From NCBI GenBank assembly GCA_948470475.1, contig OX419341.1, positions 28,861,900 through 28,925,899 on the forward strand: DNA of 64,000 nt, given 5' to 3'. The notes beneath the pieces were generated by a model, which was not told the origin of the DNA, ran no database searches, and saw only the letters and a program-made list of their open reading frames with translations. Numbering within the stretch: position 1 is the first letter of the stretch; every line of letters begins with the position of its first letter. This document shows positions 48,519 through 61,596 of this stretch, piece after piece. Made by a program: the position numbers and the translations under genes. The DNA is from Galaxea fascicularis. Lineage: Eukaryota > Cnidaria > Anthozoa > Scleractinia > Euphylliidae.

Positions 48519-51060
48519 GTCATACACTTAACTTCATGAAACAAACTTGGTTATTGCTAAGGTTTCATAATCCAAACTAACCTAGATGGTCAAACACTCA
48601 TTTCAACTTCAGAAAATATGTCCCTGAACTTAAATGCCTTCCAAGAGAATATGTTTTTGAGCCATGGAAAGCTCCAGAATCTGTGCAAGAAGCTACAGGT
48701 TGTTTGGTGGGTAAGGACTATCCATTGCCACTGGTGGACCACAAGGAGCAGAAGAGAGTCTGTGTGCAGAGGCTGAAAGAGCTGGCTGAGAGTCTTGTTG
48801 TTAGCTCTGCAGGTAAACAGTTGTAATCCTCATAGCTAATAAATCAGGAATGTGCAGATGCAAATGTGTTACTCGCACTTGATGTGATGAATGAAAAGTC
48901 TATTTGTAAAGAGGACTTGATCTGTTAAAGCTTAAAGGAACACAAAACAAAGTCTAACGTGTTCTAATGTATTTTATGTCTGTTGTAGTGAACCAAAGAG
49001 GACACACCAGCTTGCACTTGTTCAGAAAAGACCTAAGGCTCCATGACAATCCATCATTGCGTGCCTGTCTGGAAGGGTGTGGCACGTTCTACCCAGTGTA
49101 TGTGTTGGACACTACAGCGGCAAGGCAGAGCAAGATCTCGCCCAACCGTTGGAACTTCTTACTGGAGTGCCTGAGGGATTTAGATAATCAACTGGCAAAA
49201 CTGGGATCACGTCTATTTATAGTGCGTGGAAGGGATGTGGAGGTGCTTCCAAAGCTGTTGTCAGAGTGGGGTGTATCACGTCTGAGCTTTGAAATGGACA
49301 GTGAACCGTTTGGGGCTCAGAGAGATGCTGTTATTCAACGCTTAGCCGAGGAAGCAGGAGTTGAAGTAGTGAGCAAAACGTCTCACACATTGTTTGACAC
49401 AAGGGAGATCTTGGGTGTGAACCAGGGTGTTGCACCCATGGTTTTTGAGGACTTTGTGAGGGTTGTGAAAGAGAATGCGCTGACGGTACCCAGTCCAGTG
49501 AAAGAAGTGGACAGGCGATTGATTGGTGGTTGTGTGACACCAGTAGCTGCTGATCACCAAGTAAAGTTTGGGGTGCCTGAATTGAATGAGCTTGGAGTGA
49601 AAGACGGGCGAATGGTAACATGTTCATCTGTTTGGAAGGGAGGAGAACAGGAAGCGCTAAGGAGACTTGTTCTGTTGGAGCAAGAGGTAAGTTATGTTTT
49701 GTTGTTTTAAATTCTGACAACTAGAGGAAGAAACGTGGTACTGCAGGGCTGTCACTAATTTTTGAAGTAGGAGGGATAGAGAAAAAATAGCTGGAGATTT
49801 GAGTTGCTGTAGTGAAGTCAACATGCTAGTTTTATATCAAAGTAGCCAGGGAGATACCTCAAAATACGAGGGGGAAATGCCCGGCCCCCGGCCCTTAATG
49901 ATAGCCCTGTAATGTATGCCTTCATATTTTGGTTAAGTACAGGTCCTTTTTTGTTTCTTTTATTCAGCTGGTGAAGAATGACTTTGAGGATGTGCCATTG
50001 AGTGCAGTTTTGATGCCATCTTGTTCTACTCACTTAAGCCCTTACTTGCGATTTGGATGCCTTTCTCCCAGAATGATGTGGGAAAGACTAACTGATAGTT
50101 ATGGGAAGGTATGTATGAAGTGATGCTGTGTGTTGATTTGTTGGGAAGCGGATTGACTGTCAGGTTTATTTCTCCATCCCTGAACGTTGTTTAATGGGTT
50201 TATTCTGCGAAATTTAAATTAGGGTAAATAAATCCTGAACAACAAGAAGCAGGAAAAGAAACGTTTATTTAAAAACGTCAAAAGAAGGACCAACGTTTAT
50301 GCTTAATTCTTCATTACCTTAATCAGTTCTTGAACAAACGGGCCCAGAAGAATTTCTTCATACGAAGTCGGCTTTGTTTGTTATTGGTTTGAAAAAGGTA
50401 AAGATATCACTTAATTATCCTCTCCCTGTGAGGACGTAAAACGTTGAATAGTCCTTTTAACTGAAATGGTGGGTGTTTTGGTGGTTGATTGGTTTGGAAG
50501 CGTCTTGGACAGTTTTTCACCTTGCATTTCGTTGGTGGCTTTTGGTTAACAGACCAAAGGAGAGATGCCTCCTGTTTCATTTTATGAACCTCTTCTGCTT
50601 CGAGAGTTCTTCTTGACAATGGGCAGTGGGAACCCAGGCTTGCATAAGATGGCAGACAATCCTTTGAGTGTTCAGTTTCCCTGGGAAGAAAACGCCGAAG
50701 GCCTTCAGAGGTGGAAGCAGGTATTCGAGAGTTCTCACTTGTTTGCTAGATGTAAAGTTTCTTAAGCATTTGAGGGTGAAAAAAAATGGTTTCCTACCTT
50801 TGTTATGTTTACTATGTCATATCGATGTAGCAAGAGATGGTTTCTATTTTTGTTCTTTTCTGCAACTTTTTGACAGTTTCGTTTGTGCTGTTTCGGGTCT
50901 TAAGTCTTTCAAACATAGTTTTATTGCTGTTCTAGTAGTGTATCTTTAAGAAGGGATGCATTAACTTGAATCGAAAGCGATAGTTTTTTTTTTAATGTCA
51001 TGTATGTAATAAAACGTGATAAAAGGAAAGAAGAAGCCTGAAAATTTTCCAATTGCTTAA

Positions 51061-51091
<31 letters not shown>

Positions 51092-54000
51092 ACTTGCATC
51101 TACAACCGCAGTACAAATATGAATTATTTCATATATACTTCACAAAACGTGATAAAACAGGTAAAGTTATAACAGATAAAGGGCATGCAGTGAAGAAGTT
51201 AAGATTTCTAATTGGATGCATCTCCTGTTGCGGTTCTTTCAGGGTACCACAGGTTTTCCGTGGATTGATGCTGTCATGCGGCAGTTACGGAAAGAAGGTT
51301 GGATTCCTCATGTTGCACGTCAGGCTGTGGGATGTTTCTTGACCCGAGGATGTCTGTGGATCAACTGGGAAGAGGGGTACAAGGTAGGAAAATAATGTGT
51401 GCAAGATGGTAGGTTACTCTTGGACAGTGTTTCTTTGTTTAGGAGTGGATTTGTGTGTTAGGTTGAGTTGCTAATGAGTTGTTTTATGTCGTTAGGTGTT
51501 TGATGAACTTCAACTGGATGCAGAGTGGAGTCTAAACGTTGGGAATTGGCTGTGGCTGTCAGGAAGTACCTTTGTAAAAGAGCATGTGCCTTGGTTCTGT
51601 CCAGTAGAGGTTGGAAAGAAGATTGATCCCACTGGAGAATATGTTAGGTAAATAAAGACAACTTGCATTTTAATGTTGCACTACTTAAATAATATTTGGG
51701 TGTTTGTTTGATAGCCTCAATTGTTTGATCAGATGATATGAATTATTTGCGCTCTTAAATTGCTCTGACAGAAAATACGTTCCTGAAGTCAAGGACCTGC
51801 CTACAGAATATGTGTTTGAGCCATGGAAAGCTCCAGAATCTGTGCAAGAAGCTGCAGGTTGTATGGTGGGTAAGGACTATCCATTGCCACTGGTGGACCA
51901 CAAGGAGCAGAAGAGAGTCTGCGTGCAGAGACTGAAAGAGCTGGCTGAGAGCCTTGATGTTTTCTCTACAGGTAAACAGTTGTAATCCTCATAGCTAATA
52001 AATCAGGAATGTGCAGATGCAAGTGTGTGACTCTCACATGATGTGATGAACGAAGATTGTATTGTAAAGAGGACTTGATCTGTTAGCTTAAAGGAACACA
52101 AATCAAAGTCTAACGTGTTTTGATGTGTTTTCTGTATCTTGCAGCAGATCAAAGAGGACACACCAGCTTGCACTTGTTCAGAAAAGACCTAAGGCTCCAT
52201 GACAACCCATCATTGCGTGCCTGTCTGGAAGGGTGTGGCACATTCTACCCAGTGTATGTGTTGGACACTACAGCGGCAAGGCAGAGCAAGATCTCTCCCA
52301 ACCGTTGGAACTTCTTATTGGAGTGCCTGAGGGATTTAGATAATCAACTGGCAAAACTGGGATCACGTCTGTTTATAGTACGTGGAAGGGATGTGGCGGT
52401 GCTTCCAAAGCTGTTGTCAGAGTGGGGTGTATCACGTCTGAGCTTTGAAATGGACAGTGAACCGTTTGGGGCTCAGAGAGATGCTGTTATTCAACGCTTA
52501 GCCGAGGAAGCAGGAGTTGAAGTAGTGAGCAAAACGTCTCACACATTGTTTGACACAAGGGAGATCTTGGGTGTGAACCAGGGTGTTGCACCCATGGTTT
52601 TTGAGGACTTTGTGAGGGTTGTGAAAGAGAATGCGCTGACGGTACCCAGTCCAGTGAAAGAAGTGGACAGGCGATTGATTGGTGGTTGTGTGACACCAGT
52701 AGCTGCTGATCACCAAGTAAAGTTTGGGGTGCCTGAATTGAATGAGCTTGGAGTGAAAGACGGGCGAATGGTAACATGTTCATCTGTTTGGAAGGGAGGA
52801 GAACAGGAAGCGCTAAGGAGACTTGTTCTGTTGGAGCAAGAGGTAAGTTATGTTTTGTTGTTTTAAATTCTGACAACTAGAGGAAGAAACGTGGTACTGC
52901 AGGGCTGTCACTAAGTTATGTTTTGTTGTTTTAAATTCTGACAACTAGAGGAAGAAACGTGGTACTGCAGGGCTGTCACTAAGTTATGTTTTGTTGTTTT
53001 AAATTCTGACAACTAGAGGAAGAAACGTGGTACTGCAGGGCTGTCACTAAGTTATGTTTTGTTGTTTTAAATTCTGACAACTAGAGGAAGAAACGTGGTA
53101 CTGCAGGGCTGTCACTAAGTTATGTTTTGTTGTTTTAAATTCTGACAACTAGAGGAAGAAACGTGGTACTGCAGGGCTGTCACTAAGTTATGTTTTGTTG
53201 TTTTAAATTCTGACAACTAGAGGAGGAAACTTGATAGTGTATGACTTCTTATTTTGGTTAAGTACGGTTCTTTTTTTGTTTCTTTTATTCAGCTGGTGAA
53301 GAATGATTTTGAGGATGTGCCATTAAGTGCAGTTTTGATGTCATCATGTTCTACTCACTTAAGCCCTTACTTGCGATTTGGATGCCTTTCTCCCAGAATG
53401 ATGTGGGAAAGACTAACTGATAGTTATGGGAAGGTATGTATGAAGTGATGCTGTGTGTTTATTTCCACAGCTCTAGTTAAGAGCCAGTAGAATTAGTTGT
53501 GGCATGTCTAGCGTTTTGTTTGCATTAGCTAGAACGTACAACATTAGGTTAGGTCCTTCAACGAGATGGCATTTGGTTTGGTGGTTGAGTGGTTTGGAAG
53601 CCTCCAACACAATTTCATGTTGTAATTGGTTGATGGCTTTTTGTTGACAGTCTAAGGGAAAGATGCCTCCTTTTTCACTTAATGAACCTCTTCTGCTTCG
53701 AGAGTTCTTCTTCACTATGGCCAGTAGGAACCCAGGCTTGCATAAGATGGCCAACAATCCTTCGAGTGTTCAGTTTCCTTGGGAAGAAAATGCGGAAGGC
53801 CTTCGGAGGTGGAAAGAGGTAAGTTTGGAAGAGATGATTAGAGCATGAAGTAAACAAATTTGTATTCTGATGCATCTCCTGTTGCGGTTCTTTCAGGGTA
53901 CCACAGGTTTTCCGTGGATTGATGCTGTCATGCGGCAGTTACGGAAAGAAGGTTGGATTCCTCATGTTGCACGTCAGGCTGTGGGATGTTTCTTGACCCG

Positions 54001-57000
54001 AGGATGTCTGTGGATCAACTGGGAAGAGGGGTACAAGGTAGGAAAATAATGTGTGCAAGATGGTAGGTTACTCTTGGACAGTGTTTCTTTGTTTAGGAGT
54101 GGATTTGTGTGTTAGGTTGAGTTGCTAATGAGTTGTTTTATGTCGTTAGGTGTTTGATGAACTTCAACTGGATGCAGAGTGGAGTCTAAACGTTGGGAAT
54201 TGGCTGTGGCTGTCAGGAAGTACCTTTGTAAAAGAGCATGTGCCTTGGTTCTGTCCAGTAGAGGTTGGAAAGAAGATTGATCCCACTGGAGAATATGTCA
54301 GGTAGATAAAGATTTTGAAGGGTGCTTGGTGTGATAGCCTTTATTGTTTGATAAGCTGATGTTCATTATTTGTTCTCTTAAATTGCTCTGACAGAAAATA
54401 CGTTCCTGAAGTCAAGGACCTGCCTACAGAATATGTGTTTGAGCCATGGAAAGCTCCAGAATCTGTGCAAGAAGCAGCAGGTTGTATAGTGGGTAAGGAC
54501 TATCCATTGCCACTGGTTGACCACAAGGAGCAGAAGAGAGTCTGCGTGCAGAGATTGAAAGAGCTGGCTGAGAGCCTTGATGTTTTCTCTACAGGTAAAC
54601 AGTTGTAATCCTCATAGCTAATAAATCAGGAATGTGCAGATGCAAGTGTGTGACTCTCACATGATGTGATGAACGAAGATTGTATTGTAAAGAGGACTTG
54701 ATCTGTTAGCTTAAAGGAACACAAATCAAAGTCTAACGTGTTTTGATGTGTTTTATGTACCTTGCAGCAGATCAAAGAGGACACACCAGCTTGCACTTGT
54801 TCAGAAAAGACCTAAGGCTCCATGACAACCCATCATTGCGTGCCTGTCTGGAAGGGTGTGGCACATTCTACCCAGTGTATGTGTTGGACACTACAGCGGC
54901 AAGGCAGAGCAAGATCTCTCCCAACCGTTGGAACTTCTTACTGGAGTGCCTGAGGGATTTAGATAATCAACTGGCAAAACTGGGATCACGTCTGTTTATA
55001 GTACGTGGAAGGGATGTGGCGGTGCTTCCAAAGCTGTTGTCAGAGTGGGGTGTATCACGTCTGAGCTTTGAAATGGACAGTGAACCGTTTGGGGCTCAGA
55101 GAGATGCTGTTATTCAACGCTTAGCCGAGGAAGCAGGAGTTGAAGTAGTGAGCAAAACGTCTCACACATTGTTTGACACAAGGGAGATCTTAGGTGCGAA
55201 CCAGGGTGTTGCACCCATGGTTTTTGAGGACTTTGTGAGGGTTGTGAAAGAGAATGCGCTGACGGTACCCAGTCCAGTGAAAGAAGTGGACAGGCGATTG
55301 ATTGGTTGTTGTGTGACACCAGTAGCTGCTGATCACCAAGTAAAGTTTGGGGTGCCTGAATTGAATGAGCTTGGAGTGAAAGACGGGCGAATGGTAACAT
55401 GTTCATCTGTTTGGAAGGGAGGAGAACACGAAGCGCTGAGGAGACTTGTTCTGTTGGAGCAAGAGGTAAGTTATGTTTTGTTGTTTTAAATTCTGACAAC
55501 TAGAGGAAGAAACGTGGTACTGCAGGGCTGTCACTAATTTTTGAAGTAGGAGGGGATATACAAAAAATAGCCGGAGATTTGAGTTGCTGTAGTGAAGTCA
55601 ACATGCTAGTTTTATATCAAAGTAGCCAGGGATATACCTCAAAATACGAGGGGGAAATGCCTGGCCCCCGACCCCCGGCCCTTAATGACAGCCCTGTACT
55701 GTTTGCCTTCATATTTTGGTTAAGTACAGGTCATTTTTTGTTTCTTTTATTCAGCTGGTGAAGAATGACTTTGAGGATGTGCCATTAAGTGCAGTTTTGA
55801 TGTCATCATGTTCTACTCACTTAAGCCCTTACTTGCGATTTGGATGCCTTTCTCCCAGAATGATGTGGGAAAGACTAACTGATACTTATGGGAAGGTATG
55901 TATGACGTGATGCTGTGTGTTGATTTGTTGGGAAGCGGATTGACTTTCAGGTTTATTTTTCCATCCCTGAACGTTGTTTAACGGATTTATTCTGCGAAAT
56001 TTAAATTAGAGTAAATAAATCCTGAACAACATGAAGCAGCAAAAGAAACGTTTATTTAAAAACGTCAAAAGAAGGAGCAACGTTTATGCTTAATTCTTCA
56101 TTACCTTAATCAGTTCTTGAACGAACGGGCCCAGAAGAATATGGGAAGGTATGTGTGAAGTGCTGTTGTGTGTTTATTTCCACAGCTCTAGTTAAGAGCC
56201 AGTAGAATTAGTTGTGGCATGTCTAACGTTTTGTTTGTATTAGCTAGAACGTACGACATAAGGTTAGGTCCTTCAACGAGATGACATTTGGTTTGGTGGT
56301 TGAGTGGTTTGGAAGCCTCCAACACAATTTCATGTTGTAATTGGTTGATGGCTTTTTGTTGACAGGCTAAGGGAAAGATGCCTCCTTTTTCACTTTATGA
56401 ACCTCTTCTGCTTCGAGAGTTCTTCTTCACAATGGCCAATAGGAACCCAGGCTTGCATAAGATGGCCAGCAATCCTTCAAGTGTTCAGTTTCCTTGGGAG
56501 GAAAATGCAGAAGGCCTTCAAAGATGGAAGCAGGTATCATTCCTGTGTACTTGTTTTTTGTTAGATGTTTAGTTATCAACCTTTTTTGAGTTGGAAACAT
56601 TTATTACTAGTTTTGTAACATCCAACAGTGTGTCAGCTGGTCGAATATTCATGGTAACTTAGATGTACTCGTATGCATTTTCCTTGTGTGACTTTATTTG
56701 TGTGTATTGTTGAGTTGGTTTGATCGGTTTATTGCGGTGTTTTCAACTGACATGATTGGCCGCGATTATTATTTTGGTTTTGGCAGCGGAACTCTGAATT
56801 GTAAACCCGCTTTCACTGAATGTTGTTAATCATTGTGTGTGTATTAGGGTACCACAGGTTTTCCGTGGATTGATGCTGTAATGCGACAGTTACGGAAAGA
56901 AGGTTGGATTCCTCATGTTGCACGTCAGGCTGTGGGATGTTTCTTGACCCGAGGATGTCTGTGGATAAACTGGGAAGAGGGGTACAAGGTAGGAAAATAA

Positions 57001-60000
57001 TGTGTGCAAGATGGTAGGTTACTCTTGGACAGGGTTTCTTTGTTTAGGAGTGGGTTTGTGTGTTAGGTTGAGTTGCTAATGAGTTGTTTTATGTCGTTAG
57101 GTGTTTGATGAACTTCAACTGGATGCAGAGTGGAGTCTAAACGTTGGGAATTGGCTGTGGCTGTCAGGAAGTACCTTTGTAAAAGAGCATGTGCCTTGGT
57201 TCTGTCCAGTAGAGGTTGGAAAGAAGATTGATCCCACTGGCGAATACGTCAGGTAGGCTATGTGATACCTACTCCGTAGGAGAATGTTTGACAGTTGTGG
57301 TGTCCAGTGGGTTTTTGAGGTGTCCTCCTAAAGAAGTTATGGGTAAATGTCGATTATAGGTGTGGGCTTGGGTTCTGTTTTGTAGATCTATAAATGACGT
57401 TGTTGTTAATAAGGGAAAGTCTGTGTTTTAAGGAATGAAGTTTTGACCATTCGTTTGTTGACAATGTCCCTTTGTTAGGACGTATATGTTTGATTATGAT
57501 CCTCGCCTATGGCGGATTTAGTGTGGCAGCTTATGTAACAATAATTATTATTGTAATAATTATTGCTGTGTCTATTTTTTGTTCCTGTAGGAAATATGTA
57601 CCAGAGCTCAAGAGATTTCCTGTAATGTACCTGTTTGAACCGTGGAAAGCCCCCCTTAAAGTTCAGAAGCAGGCTCGGTGCGTTATTGGTGACGATTATC
57701 CAGAACCAGTCGTTGATCACATAGAGCAGCGTCACATCTGTGTGCAACGTTTAAAGGATCTTTGCATTTCTTTGGATATATCAGGTACTTCATAAAAGCA
57801 GAACCTCTCGTAACCTGTCTGGTGTATTAGTTCATTTCCTCTGGCATCTAACTTGACGTCTTCTATTGATAAAATTTGGTAACCAGTTTGGGATCCCAGT
57901 TAATACTCCAAAGATGAAGCCTGAATAATGTTGGCGCCTTGTGGTTTGATTTCAGTCTGTTTTCACGTTTCTTTTCGCTATTGCGTTTTATAAGAAAAGG
58001 TTGTAAAGCTTATGACAAGTCCTTTCATTTTCCTCCAGGTCACAGAAGCTTGCACTGGTTCAGAAAAGACCTTAGGCTTCATGACAACCCTAGTCTGCGC
58101 AAGTGCCTGGGAGATACTAAGGTTTTTTACGGGGTGTATATGTTGGAATACAGTAGAGAAGATGCAGCATCTGTCAGCCCAAACCGTTGGCAATTCCTGC
58201 TTGAGTCACTGCAGGACCTTGACAACAGCCTTACCGAGGTTGGGTCACGGCTCTTTGTAGTCAGGGGAAAACCTGTGAAGGTATTGCCGTATCTTTTCAA
58301 GAAGTGGGACATCACTCGAATGTCGTTTGAGGCTGATTACGAATCTTACTGTAAAAGTAGAGACGCTGTCATCACTGGCCTTGCTAAAGAAGCTGGAATT
58401 GAAGTGATCAGCCATGTTTCACATACGCTGTACGATCCTCAAGCTTTCATTACGTCAACTGAAGGAAACGTCCCACTGTTGTTTGATGAGTTCAAAGAGC
58501 TGGCATTGCAACAAGGACAACCAGAGATGCCATTACTGAGGGTTGATAGAAAGCTGTTTGGTTGTTGTGTGACTCCTGTCGGGACAGACCATTACCAGCA
58601 CTATGGTGTTCCAACATTGGATGATGTTGGCTTCCACAAATCATGCGCTACGTGCTGCGAGTTATACCAAGGAGGAGAGCACGAGGCCCTGGCGAGAATG
58701 GAGATTGCCTTGCGAGAGGTAAAGGGTTTTGTTGCATTCTCCCCATAACCTGCAGGGGCGCAGTTGTCTCAGTGGGGTGCACTTTACTCTGCTTTACTGT
58801 ACTGTACCGTACCATGCCGTACCGTACTGTACTGTACTGTGTTTTGCTGGGCTGGGCTGGGCTGGGCTGGGCTGGGCTGGGCTGGGCTGGGCTGAGCTGA
58901 GCTGCACTGTGCTGTGCTGCAGGGGCACAGTTGTTTAGGCAGGACTGAATGTGAGCAAGGAGCGAGGTATGAAGGATTTGTCGTCTGTAAGTTAAAGAAA
59001 ACATGATTCACTGCGCACCGCGCAAAACTGATGCTTTACTTTACTTCACTTCAGGATTTTTTATCTGTAAAGGTATGAAAATTTTACATTACCTCTACGT
59101 CTCTGAGATTGTAAGTGGAGCTTTAAAGGGTTTTGAGAATCTGCTTGTGATCTCTTGTAAAGTAGGTTTTTCCTTCCTACTTGTTCTGCTTTTCTTGCTT
59201 CTTGTGAAGTTAATTTCTACATTTTTTTTTCTCGCTGTAGATGGTAAAGAACGACTTTTGTGAGCCTGCGATAAGTGTAAGCTCTCTGATGCCGTCAGCA
59301 AGCCACTTGAGTCCTTACTTGAGACTGGGCTGTTTGTCTCCCAGACTGCTTTACCACAGGATGACTGAAGAATACATTAAAGTACGTCTTCGAGTTGCGG
59401 TCGTAGATGTGTCCATTTAGGTAGTTGGTGAAGGCTCCCTTGCCGAGCTGTGCGCCTAAGTTGTAGTCGTGGTCATTGTTTCTTCACGCCCATTACCTCC
59501 ATACGAATCGCTTTTATTAGCTATGGCTGTCGTTTTCTCAACTCAGGTTTTAAATCTCCTGTCCGTTAGTTCTTGTCTGTTTCACAAGTAAACTGTCGTC
59601 CCAATCCAGCTATCCCACACTAACTGTTGTTGTTGGGTAACCCGGCCGAATTTGGCTTTTGTGTTTCCTTCAAATAAATTTTACTGTCATATCCTCAGAA
59701 ATTAATTAGTGGATTATCTAGAGAATCACGTCCAGAACCAACTTCCTTCACCTGTCAGTTATACAAATAGTGAGGAATAGCAGTGGACCTAGAAAAGGGG
59801 GAATCAAGTCTATATGGTTGGGAAGACCACGTTAGCTTGGCTACTAAAGGCAGCAAACTTTACTTTCCATCAGTAATTTTCAACTGCTTTCTATCTTCTC
59901 TACAGACCAAGACAACAACACCCCCTGTGAGCCTGTATGAAAAGTTGCTGTGGCGCGAATTTTTCTTTGCTGTTGGAAGTCAGGTTCCAAACGCGCATGA

Positions 60001-61565
60001 GATGGTCAATAACCCTGTGAGTCTTCAGATACCTTGGGAAGACTGTGCAGAGTACTTGGAGCGGTGGAAACAGGTCTGTAAAACCCTTAACTTGAACGTG
60101 GCGGAAAATTCGCGCAATGTTGGAAACAAAGGGTTACCCGATAGCGATACGGAATTCTCGATTTCATCGCCATTGGGATTCCTTGGGAAAATAATTGGTT
60201 TGAAACAGAAATTGGCGTTTATATTTAAAGCTGTGTTTAAGTTCGAGGACTGAGATTGTTGCTTAATTGAAGCGTTAGGTTACTGTGGTGGTGAGGTCTT
60301 CATTGAAGCCTCATGGATACAGAAACCAACAATCAAACTGGCTGTCGACTCTATGCTCTCTGGTCCAGCGGTTCTCTGCGTTTGTAATTGCAGTGATCTC
60401 AAATTTTCTAAGGGTGCGTACTGTTTGGTTGCAAGAAATCAGTGCAAGTATCAGCTTAGTTTCTGCACGTTAAAGGGAGGAAGTAACAAGGATTCTCGAT
60501 AATAATGCGCGTTGAAACTCGCGTTGAATCGTTCTCGCACTTTCTGAGCTAACGCCTAACGCGTCGTTACCTTGTAGGGTATGACTGGATTTCCTTGGAT
60601 TGATGCAATCATGAGGCAACTCCGGTCGGAAGGCTGGATTCATGATTTTACGCGCAGGGCGGTTGGTTCATTCCTGACACGTGGCTGCTTGTGGATCAAC
60701 TGGGAAGAAGGCTTTAAGGTGAGTTTCATTTGACAAGGTTCATGCCAGAAACGCTGAGTCTTTACATACCATCTGACGTCCCAAGCTAAAAGTGTTTGAA
60801 GTCGTTCCATGGTAAAACGAGAGAAGAAGGGTGGCAATGTGTAGCTCATAATTGAAAATGTCGAATTATTCCAGGAAATCGGGCAGTGTCAATCGTGCGG
60901 TAAGGATAATTTATATCTGTTTATTTTTGACGTGATGTACTTGACGTCTTAAATCGCACGACCTCAAGTACAACTCGTGATCAATAGGCCGAGTGAATCA
61001 GGAATTGCACAATTAGGTCGTGCGATTTTTATATATAGTTTGCTTTGCACTGCTCTCGACAAATCAGAATTTGAGTAATTTGTTGTGTGTATTATAAATG
61101 GAGTAATAAAATTTACAACTTGTTTTTCTTTGCTTTGTAAGATAACTGAGATATGCCTATTATTAAACGTTAAGCTGCTGACTGACCTCCTGGATTACGA
61201 ATTCCTGTTTGTAGGCCTGTCCACGATAAGGTTAAGCGGATTGACGCTAATCCAAGATTAAAAGTTAACCAAGGAGTTTATTTCTGCATTCACAAACGTT
61301 GCTTAACACTGATATTCTGCAAAATTTCAGATTAGAGGAAGTCAATCCTGAAACCCACAAAGCAGCAATAGAAACTTTTCCCCAAAGTTAAAAAAACTGA
61401 AATCAAAATTTACGCTTATGCTGGATTAAGTTAATTAGCTTTCGAACAACGGGACCCTGATTAGTAACATTATAGTGAATTGTGTATCTAACAAGTACTT
61501 TAGATAGAATCAGATCAGAAGTCATCATAATCATCATCAAGCGCTTTTATTTGGTTTTATGAATG

Positions 61566-61596
<31 letters not shown>

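Larger units (their letters stand above)
40246..48812 (+). other. PHR module 3 (gene B, residues 1-496)
   Basis: Six exons: 687, 141, 168, 141, 152 and 200 bp. ATG 40246 is followed by [13 protein letters not shown]. Motifs: [46 protein letters not shown] (Phe where other modules have Trp), [22 protein letters not shown]. The Trp chain and FAD-facing Asn are present; the (6-4) His pair is Thr and Gln. Exons 1-5 are divergent, but the last exon (48613-48812) is almost identical to that of module 4, so a duplication breakpoint lies in intron 46143-48612. Exon 5 ends with a GC donor. Confidence 0.86.

Noticed and set aside
48967..49710. Separate single-PHR genes starting at in-frame ATGs 48967, 52120, 54743 and 57939
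   Set aside because: These ATGs lie inside introns just before good acceptors. The donors and acceptors on both sides agree in phase 1 for every junction, and the spacers are too short for promoters. Kept as an alternative in the findings, not as the annotation.
49331..49720. 129-aa minus-strand open frame repeated at 52487-52876 and 55110-55499
   Set aside because: It is the antisense shadow of the 698-bp PHR exon and is conserved only because modules 4-6 are recent duplicates. No splice or domain support.
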